From: Funneliformis mosseae
Taxonomy: Eukaryota > Glomeromycota > Glomeromycetes > Glomerales > Glomeraceae
Assembly (NCBI GenBank): GCA_910592005.1
Contig: CAJVPP010001185.1
Coordinates: 1-22,002, forward strand
Direction: 5' to 3'
DNA: 22,002 nucleotides
Both the position numbers and the translations under genes were made by a program. Every line of letters starts with the position of its first letter. Positions within the stretch are counted from its first letter, which is position 1. Under the pieces are notes generated by a model. That model saw only the letters and a program-made list of their open reading frames with translations, searched no databases and was not told where the DNA came from. This document shows, piece after piece, positions 8,844 through 17,110 of this stretch.

Positions 8844-9267
8844 TTTCTGTTTGATTTCAATATATCAAATGATGACATAATTTATCTTAATAAAAAATGG
8901 GTGGGAAGTTTCATTTTTTTTTCTTAATTTAGATACATGATGAAACTTAAATTCCTTTTTGTGACATTTTCAACAGTTCAGTTTATTTTATTTATTTATA
9001 TTCTATTTTCTCTTAAGTAAATAAATTTTCTCTAATTAATACTAATTCGGTTTAGTTACAATAAAATACAAATATTTGTTTACTTATGTATTAAATATCT
9101 TTTTAATCAGTTATATAAAATAGTATATAAATTTATTTAAACAATACTGATTTAATGTGTTATTGTGCTCAACTTTTTTTTTCACAAAATGTATAGTCAA
9201 ATATATTACCTGATATACTTTTTAATTTACTGCGAATTTACCCATCATTTTATTTTAATAATAAATA

Positions 9268-9327
9268 ACTCACGTGACAAAATGATTGTTTCTGATTGGC
9301 TGGATTATATGTATTAGTCACGTGAGT
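9268..9327 (-). promoter_or_regulatory. Candidate transposase promoter: inverted CACGTG boxes around a CCAAT box
   Basis: ACTCACGTGAC (9268-9278) and GTCACGTGAGT (9317-9327) are perfect 11-bp inverted copies, each containing the E-box CACGTG. Between them, ATTGG (9295-9299) is a CCAAT box on the minus strand. They lie about 425 bp upstream of the transposase ATG. A third CACGTG is at 9376-9381. The regulatory role is inference from motif content and position. Confidence 0.4.
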
Positions 9328-9473
9328 GTATTTATAGAGGTATTTCAATTATATTCGAAACTTAAAATTACTTACACGTGTAGAATATGGAGGGTGTGCA
9401 TTTAGCTCTAAGTCCCAAGCTTGAGACTGAGCTATGGTATGCATATAGAGAGGGTGTGCACTTATAGAGGGTG

Positions 9474-9493
9474 CATTTATAGAGGTGTTACTG
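9474..9493 (-). repeat. pogo terminal inverted repeat, right
   Basis: Perfect inverted copy of 6914-6933, followed by TA at 9494-9495. The subterminal GAGGGTG repeats lie just inside. Confidence 0.9.
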
Positions 9494-9495
9494 TA

Positions 9496-10080
9496 TAAAT
9501 ACATTTATTAGGCCTTGGTCTGTTAATATGAGTTCCTGACATACTAAATGATTTATAGTAATTTATAGCAAGTATATTATAATAAAATATTAGATTCAGT
9601 TTATTCGATGAACAACACTATCCACATGTTGGTAAAAAAAAATTATTGATATAGAAAATAAATTATATGATTTAGTAATATATAGATAATAGATTTGTTT
9701 TACAAAGTAAATAGTATTTCTATGTGAATCACACCAGTTTTTCATTTGTCTAAACTATCTATAACAATTCATTCCCAATATTAAAGTATATATCTGATTA
9801 ATAACATTAATTACTGCTTGGTTCAAGAAATTCTGAGTAATCATATACCTAATCATTATTGTTAAATGTATTTCTAAGAGTAATAATAGAAGCACTTGCA
9901 GGAGTAACAGTAGTAGAATTCAAGATTACAAAGGTATCGAGAGGGATATTAGGAGGAATTTGGTTATTTGTAGGTTGTTCGGCTCTTCATTAGAGATGAA
10001 AAGCAATATCACTTCCTACCAAAATACCAACAGGAACTGTACAGGAGGGATCATTCCATATAAGGAAATTAGTTATACAA
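9496..10080 (-). pseudogene. N-terminal side of the degraded gene(s) interrupted by pogo
   Basis: From about 10065 down, the minus strand reads DPSCTVPVGILVGSDIAFHL, two stops, then RAEQPTNNQIPPNIPLDTFV, ILNSTTVTPASASIITLRNT and FNNND, with further stops after that. Nearer pogo it reads MSGTHINRPRPNK, then meets the transposon. The phrases are protein-like (Pro/Thr-rich, beta-type), but I recognise no family. Whether this and 5998-6911 were one gene or two neighbours cannot be decided from one copy. Many stops and frame changes are present. Confidence 0.4.
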
Positions 10081-10260
10081 TTTATTAAATTTTTTTTTAT
10101 ACATTTTATAGTACTTTTCTGAGTAGCTTGTGTGATCTATCTTAGCATAAAAACCTGAGCAAATGCATTAAATAAACTTAGAGCATTCGCACTAAATTGC
10201 AATATATTCGTTTAATCCTCATTAATTCTATGCCTTTATGTTGCTATTGCCATTAAAGAT
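10081..10260. other. Spacer between two divergent pseudogenes
   Basis: AT-rich sequence between the minus-strand relic and the plus-strand ATG at 10261; a possible former shared promoter. The plus-strand frame of the next gene stays mostly open upstream to about 10180 (KLRAFALNCNIFV, a stop, SSLILCLYVAIAIKD), so the true start could be further left. Confidence 0.3.
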
Positions 10261-12653
10261 ATGTCTGAAACAAAGCAATATGCAGAATGCAAAATTACTA
10301 ATTTGATTAAATTTCATTTATTAAAGAGAGGAAAATGAAAAGAAGCTGAAAATAACGATTTAGTAAAGGTAACATGAAAGGAAGATATTCTTTTATGTAA
10401 TATTTGTTATATGAAGCTGGTAGAAAATTCTCTAAAGAAAGGTTTCAAACGAGTAAGAACTATGAACAAAGATGAGGAGATAAGTATAAAGATTGATTTC
10501 TCTGAAGCTGTCAAGAAAATAGCAAAAATCTTTTATGAGAGAAAACATTTCAAGAAAGAAGAATTAATATATTTATTCGACAAAATGAGAAGAATATTTC
10601 AAGAAATCAAACTGAGTTTGAAGAATTTCTTTGACCAGCTTTATTTAACAGCTCAGCTACTTAAACATAATGAGCAAATAATGAGCCGTATGAAGAATTG
10701 ATGGTATTGATATGTTATTTACTTGCTTCATTGAATAATACGAAAATTAATTTGCACAAATTGATCTTAGATTTTATTTAGATTCAGTAGGTACAAGTAA
10801 TGAAAGTCTTAATACAATAGCTAATCTTGGTATTTTTATAACATTAAGATCGATAAATCGCAAAAAGAAAGAATGTCTGATACACATGAGAAATATGTAG
10901 AAAAAGCTCTTGCAAAATACTCAGAGGATTCGTTTATTCTGAATATAGATGATTATCATAATATTCATATTTAGAGACAACCTGATACTACTAGTACATC
11001 TTAGGCAGTGTATATGGTAACAATAATTATGAATTTGTATTTAATTTCTGCAATATCATGAAATAGAGCAATCAATCTAAAAATTGTTAATAGCGAATTA
11101 ATTTCAATACATTTTGAAGCATGATTTATTGTAAACCTTGGTATTTCATATCATAATCGTAAGTGTAATAGTATAGAAAATAGGTGCTCTGATGATGAAG
11201 TTATAGACAGATTATTGATATACAGTTATAATGATAGACTAGCAGAAAGGAATAGTAATAGGCATATACAGAATGCTATCCTCTTCGATTTTGTTACAAA
11301 TAACTTGAAAGATATAGAAGGATATATGAATGCTCTTCAAATCAAGACCCAATGCAAGAATATCTCTCCAACCATGCTATTTCTATTGTTGCGGATTGGT
11401 CTAGGCAATTTTACATTCGTAAGGCTATTGCATAATGGCTCCTTGTCGATAATGAAATTATATCTCATTTTGTTATATTTTTTTTGCTTATGATGGACCT
11501 TCTCTATATGTCTTTAAATGCTCGTGAGCTTGTATTTTTAAAAAATTCTTTTTTTTAATGAAATCTATAAGAGTATATTTGGTATAAGAAAGAATCTTGA
11601 TAAAAAACCATGATTATAAAGAATCAACTTAATTTTTCATATTGTACGCATAGCATGGTTTGATATAGCTGAGGTTGTCTATTCAAAAATTGGTCGTACA
11701 AGTAAGAATATTGAGTTTCTATATTTGACAAATCTAATGAGCAATCTAGTTCTTTTAGTTTTGACGTTTATACAGTACACTATTGAGAAGGTAATTGGTC
11801 TGCTTATGAAAAAGCTTGTATGCATTGCTAAAGTGATCTTTTTTATTGATTTGATCGAAGGAATTACAAACGTGACCCCTTAATGTTTTTTCTGATGCTT
11901 TTTATTGGATGAAGATTAACTATCTAATAATTAACATAATTACTAATAATCTTGATTCTTTAAATGATTGTCCTGTTAAAATTGTTTACAGTGTTATATG
12001 ACGATGTACCGCTAAGTTTTCCACAGCTTAACAACTGCAAAAAGAGACACATTTTATTTTCAGCAATAAGAGAATAATGCATTTTGACAACATTTCGTAA
12101 ATGCTGTTAAATATCTATACATACCAAAACAATTAAATATGCTTTTTCAGAAGTATGTAATACAGCTTTTGAGTATATTTACGAAAATATACCAAGCACG
12201 TTATACATATCCTTTAATTATTAAATCTTTATCCGATGGTATTAACACATATAAATTGTCTTCTTTAGGTTATGAAATAACCGATCGTTACCTTCTACAG
12301 GATTTTGTTACTTATAGAAAACCCAATACTACTATTCTTTGCGATTATTTATATTGTGAATATACTAATTATTTAATTGATAGCATCATTCTCACGGTTA
12401 CCATAACCCTTGCCTATAAAGATGCCAATTTAAATGTTTAAAATGTTTAAGTTATCTTCAAAGCGAGGTTAAGAAAAACATCGATGCTCTTATGACAAGT
12501 TTAACAAAAATATCAAGTGAACAAAAACTCATTGAAGAGGATATTAAAGATGCAGCCAAAGACAATATGAATGATGAAATTGAGATGATAGATGATATTA
12601 TAATAGCGGATAATTTATTAGAACTTGCGAAAGAATTATATTTAAATTTGTAA
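10261..12653 (+). pseudogene. Long degraded gene of a multi-copy fungal family with C-terminal RING-like finger
   Basis: ATG 10261 begins MSETKQYAECKITNLIKFHL. The frame continues through two TGA stops into ILLCNICYMKLVEN (CxxC) and a helical block ending EQIMSRMKN (to 10701). Further pieces, in shifting frames, are YLDSVGTSNESLNTIANLG, EKYVEKALAKYSEDSFILNI, DDYHNIHI, VNSELISIHFEA, NDRLAERNSNRHIQNAILFD, FVTNNLKDIEGYMNALQIK and GINTYKLSSLGYEITDRYLL. The end encodes a RING-like finger, CDYLYCEY...CGHGYHNPC...CQFKCLKC, interrupted by a frameshift near 12395. It then has an acidic tail with a stop at 12651-12653. About 800 codons in all. Stops at GK-KEAE, VT-KED, HI-RQP, TS-AVY and IS-NRA fit CGA, CAG or TGG changed by G:C to A:T. 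I recall this as an expanded, uncharacterised Rhizophagus family. Confidence 0.65.
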
Positions 12654-12832
12654 AACTTTTTTTCAATTTTTTTTTTTATTAAACATAGTATTCCATTTAG
12701 TATTTTACTTTTTTATCTTTTAACTATTTAGTTATTTTATATAATAAATACATTATGATGACCACATTTCTTGATTAAATATATCTAACTCGCAATTTTT
12801 GGCTTTAGATCACGTGATTTTGTTATTAAAAT
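12654..12832. other. AT-rich spacer with CACGTG and CCAAT-type motifs
   Basis: Poly-T and AT-rich sequence. GATCACGTGATTTTG begins at 12809; it is a palindromic E-box, and TGATTGG follows at 12841-12847. The combination recalls the pogo promoter region at 9268-9327. Nothing else is visible. Confidence 0.35.
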
Positions 12833-13066
12833 CTATGATTTTGATTGGTCGATCAATTGTATCGTCTCATTATTAAATTTGGAATTTTGTGTAATCGGAG
12901 ACGGTCCCTTCTGGACAGGAACTGTAATTGCAGTCGCAATACCTGTATTTCCTGTATATTTGTCTGTAACTTGACCCAAAGCCCCACCTATTAATCCACC
13001 AACACCAGCACCGGCCAATGTAACTGATAACTTTCTGTGCCTAGATGGTCCTGTTTGTTCTGTCAT
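12833..13066 (-). CDS. Small glycine-zipper protein, 77 aa, unknown function
   Basis: An intact frame from ATG 13066 to the stop at 12833. The N-terminus is polar and basic (TEQTGPSRHRKLS). Residues about 15-32 form a Gly/Ala-rich stretch, TLAGAGVGGLIGGALGQ, with GxxxG spacing as in glycine-zipper membrane or oligomerisation helices. The rest (TDKYTGNTGIATAITVPVQK and a polar tail) is not recognisable. It lies 188 bp downstream of, and in the same direction as, the RING gene. A glycine zipper can insert in membranes or self-associate; which applies is inference. It could be an exon of a larger gene, since short frames are easily spliced here. Composition is clearly less AT-biased than the flanks, supporting coding use. 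Confidence 0.5.
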   Translation of the reverse strand: MTEQTGPSRHRKLSVTLAGAGVGGLIGGALGQVTDKYTGNTGIATAITVPVQKGPSPITQNSKFNNETIQLIDQSKS

Positions 13067-13225
13067 ATTGGATTAAAGAGTAAACAAAGAGGGATAAAAA
13101 CAATATTCTACAAACATTATGTGGGAGTGTATAATGGCGTATGCATAATTCTTCTATCGAATTCCCTTTGTGCAACCGCAATTGATTTTTCAATTTTTCA
13201 CGAATACATCAAGGTTAATCACAAC

Positions 13226-13231
13226 TTTATT
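13226..13231 (-). terminator. Candidate polyadenylation signal AATAAA of the RING gene
   Basis: AATAAA on the minus strand, about 25 nt beyond the stop of the RING frame (13255), inside TTAATAAAGTTG. Confidence 0.45.
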
Positions 13232-13254
13232 AATGATATTTTTTCGATGCACAG

Positions 13255-14540
13255 TTACACACCAAAATATACTTTATTAATTACATGAGGTTCGAGTGGC
13301 ACAGTAGTCACGTGACCAAAATGCTGTTCAATCGCCCTAATTTGTGTGGAAGTGAGCTTCGAAATAGCATTTGCACTATATGATATAACCCGCTTAATAT
13401 TATCCACTCCGATTTTTCGGAACAGCTTAAAAATCTTCACAGCCCTTTGAGTTTTTTTACGTAAAGTATCCTTAGTAAATCCGCCAGGAAGGTGCTCCAT
13501 TGTATCATTATACACTTGATTTCTTGCTGATTGATCACTAATTCCTCTCCGAGCATTCTTAATCTCCTCAACCTTCTCTTCATACGCCTTCCCATAGTAA
13601 TACCAACACGAAATTTCTTCTTGGATTGCTTTCGTAGCACGCGTCTCTGCTCTACAAGCTTTCTGGAAGAGGCGGGCTAAAGTCTTTGGCATTGAAGCTT
13701 CCGAATCATCCTCATCCACTTCATTATTCTCAATAGATTCCCCCCTAACGGGTGTAGATAATTCTTGCAATAAGCCCTGCAAGATATTGTGCTCACGGTT
13801 ATTATTTCCAGAGGTAACTGATTGTCTTGATGAATGCCTTGGCGAACGTCCCAATGGCCGATTTTGAGCAGTATTATTATTCCCATCATTTGTAGCTGAA
13901 TCCTGGGAATCATTTCCGCTATTTTCATTAGGTGTATTCTCCAGATTATCTTGTACATTGGCGGAGCGGTTTGATGCATCTGGCGTCCTTTCATCATCAT
14001 TATTTTCGGAAGCATCATCCTCAATCACGATTGGGCTTGTCGCCTGATCCTGCATAGTGACATGCTTCGACTGACTCCCCTGACCAGCACGAGAGTCACC
14101 TTCTACCAATCCTAGTGAAGCCATGAGCTCCTCATCATCCTGTCCAGTGTCAGTTTGTTTTTTCTGAAGATGATATTTTCCAGAGGCGAGTACTGCTTCT
14201 TCTCTAGTCAGCTCAATGGTTAGATTACACGAAGGGCATGTAAGAGTAAAAGGATCTGTTTCTGCTCGCATGATATAATTCTCAAGACATTGGCGGTGGA
14301 AAAGGTGTTCGCAACCCAACACACGAACGATTGAAATCGGAATTTTAGGATTACTCTTTGGCAAATACTGCAAGGATTGAGTTTCGGAATACTGGTGGGA
14401 ATAGTTGAAATCTCTTGATTTCGAAGATAATTTAATGCAAGTACTTCGAGTTGGGAAGGCTCAGAAGTATCTGTTTGAATTTCAGAAGTGCTGGTCGAAG
14501 GTTCATTGGCTATAGTGGCGCTCGAAGGTTCACTAGCCAT
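13255..14540 (-). CDS. RING-H2 finger protein with SUMO-interaction-like motif and lineage C-terminal domain; one frameshift
   Basis: Probable E3 ubiquitin ligase. ATG 14540 opens MASEPSSATIANEPSTSTSE and runs to NPCSIC (14372-14361). The next ligands, LGCEHLFHRQC (about 14320-14288) and TCPSC, are in another frame, which is open to the stop at 13255. So C-x2-C, C-x-H-x2-H-x2-C, C-x2-C of one RING-H2 domain are split by a one-base shift between 14360 and 14318. No GT...AG intron can resolve this. It is a real indel or an assembly error. After the RING come SPIVIEDDASE (SUMO-interaction type, 14037-14008), an Asn/Asp/Ser-rich linker, and a C-terminal domain (about 13675-13300: RLFQKACRAETRATKAIQEE, LPGGFTKDTLRKKTQRAVKI, ISYSANAISKLTSTQIRAI). 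The same domain is in the coiled-coil pseudogene at 17111-18549. About 430 residues overall. Only the RING function is family knowledge. Confidence 0.7.
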
Positions 14541-14779
14541 AGTGATGAATTGTAAAGAGTGAAGTGCGAAGTGTGAAGTAATTTCCCCATGTTCACTCCT
14601 ACTTATATTACTTTCACTCCATGATCAAAGATCTTCAGGGCGATAAGATAACATTTTATTTGTTTCACATCCTCTATCTTGATCCGCAAATATAGTAAGT
14701 ATATTGTCTTTTTTTTCGAATAATTATGAAAAAAAGGGCTAAAGTAAGAGGTAATATTAAGTTCGAAATTACTGAAATA
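14541..14779. promoter_or_regulatory. Upstream region of the RING gene
   Basis: Non-coding sequence 5' of ATG 14540. It contains GAAGTGTGAAGTAA-type direct repeats (GTGAAG at several places between 14555 and 14580) and a GATAAGATAA (14642-14651). No TATA or other element can be fixed with confidence. Confidence 0.25.
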
Positions 14780-14968
14780 TCAATCTTGCAAAGCAACGCA
14801 CCTATCTTGTTTTCCATACACTAAGGATCCGCCGTGATCGTTGCAAAACATGATTGTCCCTGGATCTTCGTTGCAATCCAACTTATCGATCACGAATTAA
14901 GATTTCGTTCCTAAATGCTCTGCATTAGTGTGTGTATGATCATAAATAATCCTTATCAATTTGTCCAT
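14780..14968 (-). pseudogene. Possible short coding remnant with one internal stop
   Basis: From ATG 14968 the frame reads MDKLIRIIYDHTHTNAEHLG, TKS, a TAA, then FVIDKLDCNEDPGTIMFCND and HGGSLVYGKQDRCVALQD, and stops at 14780-14782. The second half looks protein-like and GC-richer than its surroundings. The family is not recognised. It could be an exon of an unrecognised gene or chance. Confidence 0.25.
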
Positions 14969-15212
14969 TACTACTCTATTCATATGCGCAGAGTTAATCA
15001 AAGCAAGCTTTTTATTTGCAATACATTGGATAAATTACAAGTTAGCGACTTTGCTTATGATAAAGTTGAAAGGCGCTGGTCCTAAAGGGACCCGCTTCAT
15101 ACATCATAGTCCATCTTATTCATTGCGTCTATTCTATCCATCACCCTATATTCATTGTTTTTGCGGTTGCGAAATTTCGTTTACCTCAAAAATTTTTTCA
15201 TTGCGACTCGTC
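14969..15212. other. Intergenic; GC-richer patch without recognisable gene
   Basis: The plus-strand open frame here (14961-15257) has no family resemblance and a composition like non-coding sequence. GGTCC-TAAA-GGGACC (about 15078-15092) is a small inverted repeat. Nothing else can be supported. Confidence 0.3.
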
Positions 15213-15266
15213 GCACAGCCTCAGCACAATATCGTACTGCGCATTTCAGGTGATTAATCTCACATG
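15213..15266. repeat. Dispersed repeat, copy 1 (copy 2 at 16433-16480)
   Basis: The segment GCACAGCC...ATATCGTACTGCGCATTTCA then GGTGATTAATCTCACATGA recurs at 16433-16480 as GCACAGCC...ATATCGCACTGCGCATTCA then GATGATCAGTCTCACATAA. The spacing is similar and the core differs at only a few positions. The copies flank the three-exon gene 15696-16355. Confidence 0.65.
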
Positions 15267-15695
15267 ATTTATTTTGACAATAGTTACAAACACCTTGGTT
15301 TTATGCTCGACCAGCTCGCTTAAGCAAAAACCCCATCTAATGCTGTTTGCTTATAATAGAAACTTTTATAGAAAAATAATACATGAATTTTATTTAATCT
15401 TTATACATAATTTACAATAACTATAGGTTTGATACACTTATTATTAGTAGCAATCAATTAGAAAATACATCTGTAATTCGGACTACGCGTCTAAATGTAA
15501 ATCTAACATCTACATCGTGTCTGATTTGCATTCAAATAAATGACCTTAGACCTAAACTGACCTTGAACTTGGGAAACATATTTGAAGTTAACTGAGTTGT
15601 TGTTGCGCAAGAAATATCAATTAAAGCACGGATTACAAGAGCTTTTCGCCTTTTGCTCAAATTATTCATAGCTCTAAGAGCGGTTTGGCTTAAAA
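15267..15695. other. Downstream region of the three-exon gene, with a short minus-strand frame
   Basis: Probably 3' untranslated or intergenic DNA. A minus-strand frame (15669-15532, 45 residues) reads MNNLSKRRKALVIRALIDIS then CATTTQLTSNMFPKFKVSLG. It looks protein-like but is unsupported by family or splice sites. No polyadenylation signal lies close to the stop at 15696. TTAAATAAAATTC on the minus strand near 15390 is a candidate. Confidence 0.3.
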
Positions 15696-16355
15696 TTAAT
15701 CGTCGACGAGGTCCTCGTCAGATGATGTTTCGTCGGTGAGAGTACATAATTCAGACTCTTGGTAGTTAAAATCTCCGTTGTCCAGATCCTCTTCTTGTAG
15801 ATTTTCGTGTGAATCATCCAAACTTTCCTCTTGTAAGGCTCTTCTAAAAAAGTTGGCAAGATGTTCCAAGGGAATGATCTTTTCCTCTGCAAAAAATAAA
15901 TTGTTTAGTAGTATTATCGTGGTAAACAATAATAAATTAAATACTTACTTCTTGATAAATCAATATGTGTCCTGAACCAGATTTCTTTTCGAAAGTCTAT
16001 CATGTAGTATATAGCAGTCACCTTTAATACAGAACTAACTATATTGAAGAGTAACAATAAACAAACCTCTTCCGTTTTTATTGAGATCAGCCCACTGTTC
16101 TTCTAAACCTTCAAAACAAGGAGGAATTGGAGGAATTTCAGATGTTAAAGGTGATTCTTCCAAAGTATTATTCAAGAGAATGTCTTCTGAAGTATTACTG
16201 TTCGAGGCCGAGGTATTATTACTAAAGTAATGATATATCAGATCGTATAGTATAACTAAAAAAACGATAGGAAGCCGCAGCCAGGATGTAAAAATGATAA
16301 AAGGAACGGTAAAAGGAAGAACCGTGATAATACAGCAAAAACAAATGATATTCAT
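15696..16355 (-). CDS. Three-exon gene for a small membrane-anchored acidic protein, 175 aa
   Basis: Exons are 16355-16067, 15996-15949 and 15886-15696. Intron 1 (15997-16066, 70 nt) runs GTTTGT...GATAG. Intron 2 (15887-15948, 62 nt) runs GTAAGT...TTTTTTGCAG with the branch site TACTAAAC. Joining gives one frame of 175 codons plus stop: NKNGR-D-FRKEIWFRTHIDL and LSR-K-EKIIPLEHLANFF at the junctions. The N-terminus (residues 1-45) has two hydrophobic stretches separated by SWLR, giving a signal anchor or hairpin. Then comes a Ser/Thr/Asn-rich linker, a central part with CFEGLEEQWADLNKNG, and a very acidic C-terminus (LQEESLDDSHENLQEEDLDN). The family is unknown. An ER or vesicle membrane location is inference from the hydrophobic N-terminus. 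Dispersed repeats lie at both sides (15213 and 16433). Confidence 0.65.
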
Positions 16356-16432
16356 TTTTTTTTACGAACTTATGGGTAAGAATGAGAACGCGAGTTAATC
16401 AGTTAATTTATCATTTATGCAAATTTTATATT

Positions 16433-16480
16433 GCACAGCCCGATATCGCACTGCGCATTCAGATGATCAGTCTCACATAA
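16433..16480. repeat. Dispersed repeat, copy 2 (copy 1 at 15213-15266)
   Basis: Shares GCACAGCC, ATATCG(C/T)ACTGCGCATT and TGAT(C/T)A(A/G)TCTCACAT with copy 1 in the same order and orientation. It sits about 80 bp upstream of the ATG of the three-exon gene and just beyond the stop of the 16486-16995 pseudogene. Confidence 0.65.
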
Positions 16481-16485
16481 CCGGT

Positions 16486-16995
16486 CTATGCGAACTTGAG
16501 TTTATTGCTTGAAGTGTTGCAGGTAAGACAATATTCCAGCTTATCTTGGGAATACAACTTCGCTAATTCAGGATCATAAGGGAGCTGATTCCTATTTTCG
16601 TGGTACTGTGAGCCATGTAATCCATAATTTCCATGTTTTCCATTGCAAATAGGGCATGGTGAGCTTCACGGCTGAGGTGATGCAAAATTATAATTATCAA
16701 TCCCTCTAAAACTATTTCAGAATTTCAAGTATGGTAAGTGTTCTAAGATGGATTTGATAATTAATTCTGGATCAGGTCTGGCTTTGAAAGTGATGGGCTT
16801 GAAATCAGAAGCTTGAGGTTTTTCTGATATACTTATCACGGCTTCTGATAATTGCCATGGCTCATTTCCAGTTTCTTTTTTATATCTTTTGTATAATTTG
16901 AAACGAATCTTATCTGACAAAATACTTGGTAATCCACTTAATTTGGCGTGCTAATCCAGATATTTGGCAGTTAGTATTTTATCAGACACAGTCAT
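16486..16995 (-). pseudogene. Cys/His-domain protein of a multi-copy family, broken only by three stops at Trp positions
   Basis: ATG 16995 opens one frame of 170 codons to a stop at 16486. It begins MTVSDKILTAKYLD, a stop, then HAKLSGLPSILSDKIRFKLY, KRYKKETGNEPWQLSEAVIS, KARPDPELIIKSILEHLPYL and KF, a stop, then NSFRGIDNYNFASPQP, a stop, then SSPCPICNGKHGNYGLHGSQ and KLEYCLTCNTSSNKLKFA. CPICNGKH and CLTC give a C-x2-C-x3-H...C-x2-C set that may bind zinc. The three stops (TAG, TGA, TGA) all stand where the recalled family has Trp (YLDW, KFW, QPW), one G-to-A change each; no frameshift exists. So decay is young. Function unknown. The same Cys/His layout recurs at the end of the next pseudogene. 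Confidence 0.65.
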
Positions 16996-17110
16996 TTTCC
17001 TTTTTATATGAATATAAGTTAATTTAATTTGGTAATAGTTAACATGAATTAGCCCTGTAAAAAAATAGTTTTTCAAGAGAAACGCAAATATAGTATTGTA
17101 AATAATGTGA
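16996..17110. other. Short AT-rich spacer between two minus-strand pseudogenes
   Basis: No feature beyond low-complexity AT sequence. It would have held the promoter of the 16995 gene. Confidence 0.3.

Larger units (their letters stand above)
6914..9493 (-). mobile_element. pogo-like DNA transposon, 2,580 bp, near full length
   Basis: Perfect 20-bp terminal inverted repeats CAGTAACACCTCTATAAATG lie at 6914-6933 and (reverse complement) 9474-9493. They are flanked by TA at 6912-6913 and 9494-9495, the usual pogo/Tc1 target duplication. Copies of GAGGGTGTGCA lie near both ends (around 6971-6981, 9391-9401 and 9450-9460) and may be transposase-binding sites. The single gene is a minus-strand pogo/Tigger-type transposase (7098-8843) with two introns. 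The target was itself a decaying gene. Confidence 0.88.

Noticed and set aside
14366..14471. Intron to repair the RING frameshift (for example GTACTTGC...CAAG)
   Set aside because: Candidates are 31 nt or shorter and lie before the CSIC pair, so they cannot join it to the later ligands in frame.
14961..15257. Plus-strand open frame of 98 codons
   Set aside because: No family resemblance, Cys/Phe/Ser composition typical of chance translation, no splice context, and it overlaps the dispersed repeat at 15213.
16486..16995. Idea that TAG/TGA are reassigned to Trp or Gln (alternative genetic code or readthrough)
   Set aside because: Normal TGG and CAA codons are used in the same genes, intact genes nearby have no internal stops, and frameshifts accompany stops elsewhere. 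Mutational decay explains it.
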